Notes under the pieces: generated by a model
What the model was told of the DNA's origin: nothing
Database searches by the model: none
Seen by the model: only the letters and a program-made list of their open reading frames with translations
In this document: in pieces, positions 24,356 through 35,205 of the stretch
Layout: the number at the start of each line of letters is the position of its first letter
Position numbering within the stretch: position 1 is the stretch's first letter
Program-made: the position numbers and the translations under genes
Assembly: GCA_022828595.1 (NCBI GenBank)
Contig: JAKGHH010000004.1
Coordinates: 49,712,922 to 49,776,921 of the forward strand
Source of the DNA: Nelumbo lutea
Taxonomy: Eukaryota; Streptophyta; Magnoliopsida; Proteales; Nelumbonaceae
Direction of reading: 5' to 3'
Length of the DNA stretch: 64,000 bases

Positions 24356-26202
24356 TGAAGGGATGGGAGATTCATCATATGGATGGCTGAAGCCTATAGG
24401 AGGTTGGGAAAATTTTCAAAATTTTCTTTACTTCCACCTGGGAATCGTATTCCTAATTTAGAAAACTACATTTTCAAGGTTCATTCTTGTAACCAAACTG
24501 GACCAAATCTAAAACTAAGATTAGGGAGAGGTATACCTGATGCAGAACCAATGTAAAAAGCTCTTTCCAATACAGGTGTTCACGCTCAAAGAGAGTACCA
24601 AATCCTCCCTCCACTGAAGATGACACAGCTTAGGATAAGGCATGATCAAAAGGTAATTCTTCACCACGAACCTATGATTCTTCAACAAGAATTGAATGGG
24701 GTAGTGAGCACAGCTTCAAAATTGTTTCTTCTAGCAAGAAACAATATCAAGATCAAATCTTGATCAGTTCCAAGAAATGGAGATCGAATAGGGTAGGGCC
24801 AAGAGCAGAGAGAGAAAACTAGAGGTAGAAATAGTCAAACTGTGTTCATGTTTTTCAGGTCCGCCCAGCTCTTTAGATATAACCCTTAAAGAGATGATCT
24901 CCTCATCTGATTAGGAGTTTCTTGATCCAAATCTTTATTTGGATCTAAACTCTTTAAGTGATAAAGATAATCTCTTATCTTATCTGCAGATCAAGATCAG
25001 CTATTCCTAATCAAATTAGAAGTTTCCTTATCCAAATCTCTATTTGAATTTGGACCCTCTTATCCTTATCTACTGATCCATACCCAGATTTGCCTCTAAT
25101 TAGCTTTAGGCCCATTAAGCTTTCAGGCTCACTTCCTTTTAATGCTAGATAGATTGGCTCTCTTTGTATGGCATGGGACCCTATCATTGATCTACACATC
25201 AACCACATGGGTTCAACCCAGCCTTAGTTACAAGGCCTAGCCAAATTCACTATAGGACACAATGAACCCCTGAGTCCATCACCATGGACTCTTAAGGAAA
25301 CCTACATTTACACTAAATGGTCCTTGGGTCCAACCATCTTATGAAAGCACAAGGACTGTGGGCAGATGCAAGATTAGCCCATCAGGCATAACCCTCAATG
25401 GTCTTATACTTAATCTCTCAACCCTTAATGATCAAACACTTCCCGACAAGAGAGGACATCTCCCTCAGCTGCAAGGTACAGTGCTACACTCTCTACTCAC
25501 ATGGATCCTAGGAATTAAAACCTTTTACAAACCAATTTGAAATCATAATATATATAAGTATATCTCTATATAAATATATTTTGCAAAATAAATTTCAAAC
25601 ACATTTAAAATCTATTGCCGGCAGTTTAGGTTTTCATCAGAGAGAGTGCATTCTCCAATCATTCACTTTCTTCAACAAAGGAGATGGTCCTATCACTATA
25701 ATCACCCACTCAGGTGAATTCTCGGGCTGCCCCAATATACCTAGGTTTTGACCCCCACTAAGGATCTCACTGATTGGCATATCAAAGACAACCTAATCCG
25801 ACACCTAGTGTGGTACCATAATCGAGTATAGGGGTCAGGTGTAATATTCTAGTTTTGCCCATCTGTCTCCAAGGTCCAAACAACACTGGAATTTGGTTCG
25901 GTTTAGGGTTTCAAGAAAACCCACACTGCATGTACCTAAAGTCTCACCCTGGCAACTGAGACAAACTACTCCAACCAACTTGGCGACTCATTAGTGTTAG
26001 CCTTAGCGGGATAAATCTCCCCAGATCTATCCAATGGTTGTGAAGATTCTAAACTAACACGAGTCTCATTAGTGTCCAGTTTAAGGGTCATACACAGAAA
26101 TACACAATAATAACATGAATCAAATATGTACTTTATTCATTTACAACATATGTCATAATGTACATCAAGCTGATTGGAGCTACGGGCATACACTATCTAG
26201 CA
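24356..26202 (-). repeat. 5' LTR of Copia C
   Basis: An 1847-bp LTR which on the minus strand starts TGCTAGATAG at 26202 and ends CCCTTCA at 24356. It is related along its length to the LTRs of A, B, F and G. The base pairs right of 26202 (AGCTT...) should be the target repeat, but the partner is off the window to the left. Confidence 0.86.
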
Positions 26203-26235
26203 AGCTTCATTAAATATATGAAATAATGGAAGACT

Positions 26236-26780
26236 ATGCCTATCAAAGTGAAGGATCCCTTGTTAGAGGAGGATGCAATCAATATTTTTATCAAGTCACT
26301 AAGAGAACCCTTCTATTCTGTAATGATAGGACATGCTTTCAGAGATTTTCAATATTTGCTAGGGGTAGGTGCTCATATCGAATGGGGAATTAAACATGAG
26401 AAGATCCATCTAGGTTTTTCCTACCTTCAAGCATCTATAAATCCACAAGACATGGACAAAGAACACCCTATAGTTGCCATTGTACATCAACCTTTTTCAA
26501 CATGGAAATGTTGAACTCTAACTGATGCTTTCAAAATACGAGTCAAGAGATGATTCACTTCACTCCCTCCATAGTCTCAATTGCTTCCTCAGTTGATTAA
26601 GAATGAAAGTTTAACACCTTTTCTATGAAAGCCAATTCATAATCCTCTACCGATGATTTCAAGTTAGATGAGTACTATGCACATCACTGAGGACTGGGAA
26701 ACTCAATGACACTAGATAGTATCTAGAATCTTAAAGTCAATATCTAGGACCTCATCGACACTAGATAGTAACCATTAAAA
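26236..26780 (+). pseudogene. Gypsy (Tat-like) gag relic
   Basis: An open stretch of 92 codons (26236-26514) resembles the Gag core of plant Gypsy elements, with the pattern KSLREPFYSVMIGHAF followed by a GVGAHIEWGIKHEKI-like helix. About 140 bp later (about 26654-26760) the frame reads a worn zinc-knuckle region of the YxAHH...GNS...L type, followed by DLIDT, which is typical of Tat/Ogre-like Gag. Key Cys residues have been lost and stops intervene. No LTR or Pol belonging to it is visible in the window. Confidence 0.55.
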
Positions 26781-26944
26781 CATCACCTAAATATGTAACA
26801 GAATTTGTAATCTTTCCAAAACCAACAACTAGTTTGATCCCTCACAAAGGGTACACGTGCAACTAGGCAGTGGCACTTGTGTGCAACTTAGATTACAATA
26901 AGAAAACAACAAAAAGTAAAATCCTACTAGATAATCAAAACAAA
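26781..26944. other. Unassigned AT-rich stretch
   Basis: No ORF, repeat or element end is recognised here. A short phrase, GACACTAGATAGTA, occurs just upstream at about 26708 and 26759. The stretch separates the Gypsy gag relic from Copia fragment D. Confidence 0.4.
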
Positions 26945-28826
26945 TCCATCGCTAAGACTCTCTAACATCTCTTAATATCCTCTTCTAGAAAACTGGATAG
27001 ATCTGGAGGCCTAATAACCCGGGTAGATCTTTTAGGTTGGGTGTTATCTAGAACTTGTGGAATATCTCCCACTACTCTTGGGTTCTCCTCATCAAAAACA
27101 ATTTCCTGACGATAGTTGTCCAAGATATAATCTTCTTCCAAAAAAAATGCATTTTGACTACAAAACATTTTTTGTTCTCTTGGGTCATAGAATAGGTATC
27201 CTACAGAGCTTTTGGGGTAACCTACAAATAGGCAACAACTGGTCTTGAATTCCAATTTGTTAGCACATGTTCTTTTAACATGTGTTGGACAATCCCAAAT
27301 CTTCAAGTGTCTTACACTTGGATTCTTACCAGTCTAGAGATCATAGGGAGTCTTAGGAATGGATTTGGTTGGAACCCGGTTTAGAACGTATATTGCAATC
27401 TCCAATGCGTATCCCTAAAAGGATGTAGGTAGTTTTGAGTGGACGAGAAGTGATCAGACCATATCTAATAGAGTCCAGTTTCTCCTCTCCGATACATCGT
27501 TTAGTTGTTGTATAGCAGGAGGAGACAACTATGATAAAATCCCATTGTCTTTTAAGTAGTCACTGAATTCGTTAGAGAGATATTCGCCTCCTCGATCTGA
27601 TCAAAGGGCCTTGATTTGTCTCCCCAACTATTTCTCAACCTCTTGTCTGAACTCTTTGAACTTTTCAAAGGATTCAGACTTATGTCTAATTAGGTACACA
27701 TAACCATACCGAGAATGATCATCAATGAATGTAATAAAATAAACGTATTGGTTATGTGTCTTAACATTCATGGACCACATACATCAGTATGTATCAGGTT
27801 AAGTCTGCCCGTAGATCTTTTAGGCTTTCCCGCAAATGGTCATTTCGTCATCTTACCCTAAAGGCAAGGTTCACAAGTTGAAAAATCTTCTACAGTTAGA
27901 AAATCCAAAGGACCATCCTTTACCAACGTTGTGATATGATCTATATTAATGTGGCCAATTCGATAATGCCACATGCACATGGGATTACCATTTCACGCGA
28001 TCTTTTCTTGGGAATAATTTTTGACGTAGTTCGGTTATGTTTGTCTCCAAAGAAGGATGGAGGATATAGAGACCATTCTCAAGTTCTCCATAAGTGAGGA
28101 TTTTGTTATTCAATTTAATAGTAATTGTATTATTGAACAAAATAGAATAACCATCCTTGCACAATTTTGAAACATAAACCAATTTTCTTCTCAAAGTAGG
28201 TACATAAAGACAATCTTTAAGCCTAACAATTCCTTCTTTGAAAATTAAATCTACATTTCCTATAGTTGTAGCTGCAACTATTGTAGAAGTTCCCAAGTAA
28301 AGTGTCACTTCATCGTCACTTAGCCTTCTGCTTTCTTTGAACCCCTGCAATGTGTTACATGCATGAGTAGAAGCCCTAGAGTCAATACACTAGGATGCAG
28401 AAGTAACCAACATATTGGTCTCTATGACTAGAGATTTGAAATTACTTTCATTGTTCTTGGTCTCCAGGTACTGAGGATAGTTCCTTTTCTAGTGTCCAGT
28501 CTGCTTGTAGAAGTGACACGCATCTGATACCTTGTCCTTCTTCTGCATTTTAGTCTTGCTTGCTGAAGTATAGGAGATCCATTAGATGGATGGTCGAACC
28601 CTACAGGAAGGTTGGGCGAAATTTCAAAAATTTCTTTACCTCCATCCAAGAATCCTATTCCCAATTTAGAAAACTGCATTTTCAAGGTTCATTCTTGTAA
28701 CAAAACCGGACCAAATCTGAAACCAAGATTAGGGAGGGATATACCTAATACGGAATCCACCAGGCAAAAGAGTATTTGATTATCTAATGATGCTATGATG
28801 TAACATCGGATGCCCATTCCTGATGT
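26945..28826 (-). pseudogene. Copia fragment D, rearranged
   Basis: On the minus strand a zinc-knuckle region (about 28490-28530) leads into a protease with DSR in place of D-S-G (about 28385), then the pre-integrase, integrase and integrase C-terminal linker, down to about 26960. Open pieces are 28350-27985 and 27306-26962. RT and RNase H are absent. Upstream of the knuckle, gag is missing: at about 28570 the sequence jumps to the 3' end of a family LTR (28573-28760), then to a scrap of gag (about 28765-28800). It is a scrambled remnant with no intact end. Confidence 0.78.
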
Positions 28827-29674
28827 AACATCACAGCCAATTCAGATCGGGTGCAAGTGATTTAAAAGATGACAAAACATCAAGTTCACAAAAATTTCAG
28901 ATCATGTACTTATACTGCCTCAAATTCTCATGCACTTCAGATCCGATTTTACCATTCATGGCTTAAATTTTCATCAATGAGGCAAGTCTGATGCATTAAA
29001 TTGTGAATTGGGTGCTGTCACTACCCGAATTCACATCAAAATAGAGTGGGTTTAGGTCTGAGTTCAGATGAACTCAAATCTGAACCTAGCAGAATGCAGT
29101 CCTGCAACCGGCTAAACTCAGATCTTCAAATCTGAGTTTCAGATTTGAAAACTCACATGCTATTTTTTCATTGTTTTCTTTTTATTTTCTTTATCTATTT
29201 TCTTCTTTTTTTTTTTATAAATCTAAAACAAAATACAGCAATGCAACCAAAATCTTTTTGGATGAGTGTAGGTCTGTTTGATGAATGCAATTCATATCTG
29301 AACTCATTTTAATTTTTTTTTTTTCGGTTGAGTGCTGCAGTTCTGCTATAGCAGATCTGAGGGCCGAATGCAACTCAGATCTGCAACACTCATGATTTTG
29401 TGATTTTTTTTCTTTTAGAGGGTAATAACTTCAAGATAGAAAGCAAAACAGGTCTCCTTTTATTAAAATTAAACTGAAACAAGGAAAAATAAAGTAATCT
29501 ACTAAAGAGAAAAGAAACATAACTACAGTAATGCAGCAGTTGCATTCAAAGCAAAAATGAAAGATTAAGCAAATTAAACCAACTATGAATGCAATGCTGA
29601 ATGAGATCAGATTAAGAATGCTCAATGTTTCCTAATATTGCTTCTCTAAATCCCCGGCAATGGTGCCAAAAACT
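28827..29674 (-). mobile_element. LARD-like element, extra partial internal region
   Basis: This segment matches the PBS-side internal region of the unit at 31274-35205 (for example 28835-29320 resembles 33055-33545, and 29330-29674 resembles 34840-35205). About 1.3 kb between those two blocks is missing. A PBS-like site lies at 29650-29668, directly beyond the LTR. It therefore represents a second, truncated element sharing the LTR at 29675-31273, giving a tandem LTR-internal-LTR-internal array. Confidence 0.8.
29650..29668 (-). other. Degenerate PBS of the LARD-like element (left)
   Basis: The minus strand reads like TGGCGCCGTTGCCGGGGAT but with two C-to-T type changes on the plus strand (TGGTGCC for CGGCGCC). 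It sits at the same distance from the LTR as the intact PBS at 35181-35199. Confidence 0.8.
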
Positions 29675-31273
29675 TGATGTGTGGCTCATTGTGACACTAG
29701 CAAGTGCACTAGCCGTTCAAGTAATAAAGTAGTGAGTGAAGTATCGTTCCCACGAGGATTTAGGAAACAATTACCAATACTAAATTGAGCACTTCTTATC
29801 TGATCAACAAATAAATCAAAACTATAATGAAAGCTAAGAAATCCTAATTTAAAATCTATCTAAATCATTGGCCCAATTGCCTTCAATTCAGGTTAGAAGA
29901 GTAAGCAGTAAATGTCAATCTCAGAATTCAGCAATCTATCAATTTGGATCATTCGAATAAATCATGATTGAGCCTTGGTTTGGTGAAACCCCAAGGTCAT
30001 GAACAGCCTCTCTCAAGCGCATGTTCATCCTATGCATGAGTGACGGTTCTTCTATCTCTAGCAAGAATCTAATCCCCATGCATGCATTTCTTCAAACACT
30101 TCTAAGGCATCAATTCAAATCTGAATTGATCACCAACTGAATTGTGCAAGTTATCTCTAACCTTGCACTCAATTCAGTTCTTGAATAGTAGATCTGAATT
30201 CCTAGAGTCTCTCTCAAGCACTCTAGGAATTCCAAGCTGTAGATTAATTCGCCCAATCTGAAAATTGCAGATCTGAATTCTCTTTCAAGCAATTCAGATC
30301 TTGCAATCTCAGATCTGAGAATTCAGATCTGAGTTTTGAAGGTTAGTTGGCCGAATTACTCTACAATCACACCCTTATTCAAGAAACTTCAAATACAATG
30401 CATGACCATTTGAATGAATCAAAAAGAATTAGATTGCTGAACTGAAATTTTACAAGCTGAAATACATCAAGGAAGAGTGGAAACAAGGAGAAAGAAGAAA
30501 GAAAATGTAACTAAGAAACTGAATTCAAATCAAAAGAGAATGAAACTACAAATGATTTATTACAAAAGATCTTTGAATCACAAACCCTCAATTCGAACTC
30601 ACCTTCTCCTTCTAGCTTGCTTGTCTTGAACTTCCTTCAGCCCTTCTTCTTCTTCTTCCTTGCGCCTAGCCTTCTTCTCTTCTCTTCTCTCAAGGTGGCT
30701 GAACCTCTAAGAGTGGGAGAGCCTTCCTCTCAAGCAATTGAACAACTTTCTCCCCTCCTAGAGGCCTCCTTATATAGTTTTTCAAAGGGGCTCTTGCCCC
30801 TTCTTGAAGCCTCTAGAATGGGGTGTATTACACCCCTCATGAACCTTCTAGAGTGCTCCCTCCTTCTCTTCAAGAAACTTCTAGGAGTTGCCGCCCTAGC
30901 TCCCTTTGGGCTGCTATTTGGGCTACAACTTAGCTTGCTTTTGAGCTCAAATGGGCTACACTCTAGGCTGTTATTTGGACTAAAAATGGGCTGGGCCGAA
31001 ATTTCCTTCTTGCTAGGCTTCTTCCCTTGGATTTTCCAAAGAGTTTCACTTGCTCTTCTTGGTCCGAATGAAATTCTCTTGCTCTCATGGCTGGGCCGGG
31101 CTGAACTTGATAAATTTTGGGTTTTCTTTTCTTGCTTTTGCCTTCTTTTTGTTGATTTGGCTCCCCCTGAAATCTTTCTTGCAATCAAGCTAAAATAGGG
31201 CAAAATTTAATTAAACCATCATAAAATTTCATGCGAAAACCACATAAAATATAGATAAATTGTAGGTTCATCA
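29675..31273 (-). repeat. LARD LTR, type I U3 (left)
   Basis: A 1599-bp LTR, TGATGAACC...CACACATCA on the minus strand, flanked by a polypurine tract on one side and a PBS on the other. An LTR that carries both serves two adjoining elements. Its U3 matches the solo LTR at 15034-16618. The TATA box is at 30769-30776. Confidence 0.92.
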
Positions 31274-31288
31274 AATACCCCCACACTT
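31274..31288 (-). other. Polypurine tract of the LARD element (minus)
   Basis: AAGTGTGGGGGTATT on the minus strand ends directly at the LTR. It would prime plus-strand cDNA synthesis. It is preceded by a GAGGACAAGCAAAAGCTT-type phrase. Confidence 0.85.
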
Positions 31289-34200
31289 AAGCTTTTGCTT
31301 GTCCTCAAGCAAAGACTTCAGCCATAAACTTAACATTCCCCCCTTCTGTTCTCACCATTTACCTAGTGAACTTTTTAAGATAGAAATGCATTGAGTAGTC
31401 GGGGAACTTTTGTAAGTGCTCAACTCTTATTCTTGTAAATTACCATTTAAGATATGTATCAGATCCAAGGAAAGGAGAATATGAATTTCATCATAGTCTA
31501 GCCTTCACTCCTAATTCATATATAAATCAGCTCCTTAATTGTCAAGGTTAATAATCAAATTTCACTAAGTTTCACATCTGTAACTAAATCTTAATGAGAG
31601 TTCAACTTTAGAGTGCCCCTTTGAACCTCGGTTGTCACCACAATTACTTATTTCTAAGGGTGAGTGCATCTTATGCTCCATCTCACCCTTTTTTTTTTTT
31701 TTCGGTGTGAGTGCATTTTATGCTCCATCTCACACACTTTTCTCTCTTTTACTTTTTTTGTTTTTTTTTTTTTGGTGTGAGTGCATCTTATGCTCCATCT
31801 CACACTGGTCACTTACTTGAGGTAGGACTCATGTTCTGAGCTGCTAGTTTTACTATTTAACTCAAAATAGCGGAGTCAATTTGGGCTTTTGTCCTTTGCA
31901 ATTATTGAACCTCAAGAATCAGCACTTCAGATGTGCACTAGCTCTCTTGACCATTAACAATGAAATCAAAGGCTTCCATACACATGAAGGAAGTTAGGGC
32001 TAATCATGCTGAAAGGCATATTCAGCTCCCCTTTTCTCCTGCATATATCAAAATGGGTCATTCACAAGAATAAAAACTTAACAAGTACATCAGTCTCCCT
32101 CAACTCATTGAATTCCTTCTTAAAAAAAAATCATCAAATAAATAGTAATGAACTTGAGGGGTTCCAGTCTTTTTTTTTTTTGGTTATGTCATTGCCTGCA
32201 TATGTGTGTTGGGGTGCATGAGGTGCATGGTTTCAGCCCCCATACCCTAGCCTCGGGCTCACTCCCCCACACTTAAGATGAACATTGTCCTCAATGTTCC
32301 TATTGTTAGGGGATCACAAAAAAATAAACAACAAGAGAAATACCAAGTAAAGAGAAGGGTGTATAGAGGACTTCCTGAAGATTAATTTCCATATATGCAA
32401 GAGTTCTTTTGGTGGGAGCCTCTTCTGCTAGAATTTACTTGCAAGAGAGATCAAGAGCTTTGTTCTAACTAAAAATAATTTAAACCAAATAATAAAAAGA
32501 CTACTATACACAATTCCAAACAATGTAAATAATTTAACCAGTCTGTAATACACAACAGAAACTTACAAGGCCAAGAAGTTTGAATTCTATCTAACAAAAT
32601 AAATAAATAAATAAATTTAAAAAAAAAACAAGATCAAAAGCCAATATAAATATCTCTTGGAATCTGATATGCAAGTGATAAACAAGTGATTTACAAGATT
32701 GAAACTAGCCTAGAAGTCTAAGAGTTCTTGAAATCAGCACACTACCAAAGTTATTTGATTTTTTTTTTTTTTTTTTGGTTAGAACTTGACTTTTGAGAAC
32801 AGTCACTTACAAAAACTCCAAACCTAATATCAATAAGTAGGTCTAAAATCTGTTGCAGTTAGGTCTGAAATAAGTTTGATCCCAAGAGCTTAAGACTTCT
32901 CTTTCAAGTCCCAACTTAAATGTCTTGTTTGCCTCAGACCTGAAATCAGATCTGCAATTTTATAATGAAAGCAGCCTTGATTCAGATCTGAATACCATTA
33001 CATCAAAAATATGAAGCTCTTTTTGGACATCACAAACATTAGTCCTAATCCAATACAACCAATTCAGATTGGGTGCAAGTGATTTAAAAGATAACAAAAC
33101 ATCAAGTTCAAAGAAATTTCAGATCATGTACTCATACTGCCTCTGATTCTCATGCACTTCAGAACTGATTTTACCATTCATGGCTTAAATTTTCATCAAT
33201 GAGGCAAGTCTGATGCATCAAATTGTGAATTGGGTGCTATCACTACCCGAATTCACATCAAAATAGAGTGGGTTCAGGTCTGAGTTTAGATGAACTCAGA
33301 TCTGAACCTAGCAGAATGCAGTCCTGCAACCGGCTGAACACAGATCTGAACTTCAAATCTGAGTTTCAGATTTGAAAACTCACATGCTATTTTTTCATTG
33401 TTTTCTTTTTCTTTTCTTTTTCTATTTTTCTTTTCTTTTATTTTTTTTAAAGGAAGAAAACTAAAACAAAATACAGCAATGCAACCAAAATCTTTTTGGA
33501 TGAGTGCAGGTTTGATTGATGAATGCAATTCAGATCTGAACTCATTTTGAGATTTATTTATTTATTTTTTTTTAGAACCAAAAGAAGAAGAGAAATTTGA
33601 TTTGCATAAGCTACATTAAAACTGAAACTAAGGATGGAACAATCAAGTGTCAAGAGAAGAAACATGGCTCCATCAATGTAGCCCTTGATGGAGTATACAC
33701 TTATTGGAATGTAGTACACACGGCTGCACACACCCAGTCAGATCTGCTAGACTTTCTATTCATGCACAGCTGAAATCAGAGCTATCTAACTTGAAAAAAA
33801 ATTCAAAGATCAGCCTAGGACAATTCACAATGCCAATTTAGTAATGTTAATTGTAATACAAACCTGTTCAAAACCTACCCTGGTTCAGTCTTGCTGTAGC
33901 AGGTCTGCTATAGTAGCCTTGCTATAGGTCTGAACTCTAATAGAAAAATGGTGTGGAAGTGCCACTTTGCATGAAATCTCTTGAGGCATAAAAAATTCTT
34001 AGAATAAATATAGTTTTCTTCAACCAAATCAGCTCAGATAGGTTGGAGTACAAGTTATTTAATACAGCAAAGTATGCCCTGTATTCTGCTCTGTTCACAA
34101 CCCCATTTCAGATCTAGGTGATTGCAGATCCGAATTTCTTCAACCATGACTATCCAATTGTTTTTGGGAGATAGTAGATTTTTTGTAGGGTGTATTGGGG

Positions 34201-35180
34201 TGAAGATAACCCCCAATTACCCTTTGAATTTACATCAGTTCAGGTCTGAGTTCAAGAGAACTCAGATCTGAACTGTTGCAGATCTACTACAGCAGAACTC
34301 AGATCTGAATCAGATCTGAGTTCTGATCCGAAACCTTGGTTTCCATGGTTCTTTCTCTCTCTTTTTTTTCACTATCTAAATATATTTTTTTTTCTTTTTA
34401 CAATGAAAGAAAAGAATAATAAAGGGCTGAGAACAGATTTTTTTTTTCTGAGTATTGCAGTTCTGCTATAGCAGAGTTCAGGTCTGAACTCAAGTTTGAG
34501 TTCGGATCTGAAATCTCAATTGCCTTACCTTCAGTTATTGCTACCAAATTGTTTTTGGGGAATAGCATAAGTGCCCTAGGGTGAATTGGGGTGGTGATGA
34601 CACCCAATTCCCCTCAAAATTTCATCAGTTCAGGTCTGAGTTCAGAGGAACTCAGATCTGAACTGTTGCAGATCTGCAATAGCAGAATTCAGATCTGAAC
34701 TCAGATCTGAGTTCTGATCCGAATTCTCAATTGCTCCTCTGGTTGTTCAAAAGATCTCCCCCTCTTTTTTTTTCATTTGTTTTTTTTTCTTTTTGTAATG
34801 AAAGAAAAGAATAATAAAATCTGAAACACAAGCAATTCTTTTCGGCTGAGTGCTACAGATCTGAAATCTGCTGATCTGAGTGCCGAATGCAACTCAGATC
34901 TGCAACACTCATGTTTATGTGAATTTTTTTCTTTTTTTTTTCTTTTTGAAGGGAACAACATCAAGATTGAATAGAAATCAAATATGCCTTTATTAAAATG
35001 AAACTGAAACCAAAAAAAAAGAAAGTAATCTACTTAAGAAAGAAGAAACATAACTACAGTAATACAGCAGTTGCAGTCCAAGCTGAAATGAAAAAGTTAG
35101 CAAATTAACCCAACTATGAATGCAATGCTGAATGAGATCAGATTAAGAATGCTCAATGTTTCCTAATATTGCTTCTCTAA
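31289..35180 (-). other. LARD internal region, non-coding
   Basis: About 3.9 kb with no retroviral domain. It holds T-runs; three copies of a hairpin-like 27-mer at 31660-31803; a second polypurine-like module at about 32260-32300; and, between 33220 and 34900, several diverged blocks built around the palindrome TCAGATCTGA, two of them offset by 390 bp (34235 and 34625). The open frames in it are short and are not shared with the partial copies as proteins. Confidence 0.8.
31660..31803 (-). repeat. Triplicated palindromic 27-mer with T-tract spacers
   Basis: Copies lie at 31660-31686, 31707-31733 and 31777-31803. Each starts GTGAGTGCAT and ends CCATCTCAC, giving an imperfect hairpin (GTGAG/CTCAC and GCAT/ATGC arms). 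They are separated by poly-T tracts. The plus-strand sister region has two copies, at 38121-38147 and 38185-38211, separated by an A-tract. Confidence 0.85.
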
Positions 35181-35199
35181 ATCCCCGGCAACGGCGCCA
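35181..35199 (-). other. PBS of the LARD-like element
   Basis: The minus strand reads TGGCGCCGTTGCCGGGGAT, a perfect plant Asp-tRNA-type PBS, six bases after the LTR end at 35206. Confidence 0.92.
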
Positions 35200-35205
35200 A
35201 AAACT

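Larger units (their letters stand above)
20081..26202 (-). mobile_element. Copia C, 5' LTR to RNase H, degenerate
   Basis: On the minus strand the order is 5' LTR (26202 to 24356), PBS, short leader, gag, protease, integrase, RT and RNase H, continuing beyond the Gypsy insertion at 5947-6145. The 3' LTR would lie left of the window, beyond Copia A. It is the oldest member of the left nest because A and the Gypsy element both sit inside it. All domains carry stops or frameshifts. The leader is only about 730 bp, against 1.8 kb in B, F and G. Confidence 0.88.

Noticed and set aside
30617..31198. A 193-codon plus-strand open frame rich in Leu and Phe
   Set aside because: It lies antisense across a LARD LTR (U3 and leader region). 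It is shortened by frameshifts in the sister LTRs and has a composition explained by CTT-rich DNA. No domain is visible.
31660..31803. Possible CRISPR-like array of repeated palindromes
   Set aside because: There are only two or three copies, the spacers are homopolymer tracts, and the setting is a plant retroelement.
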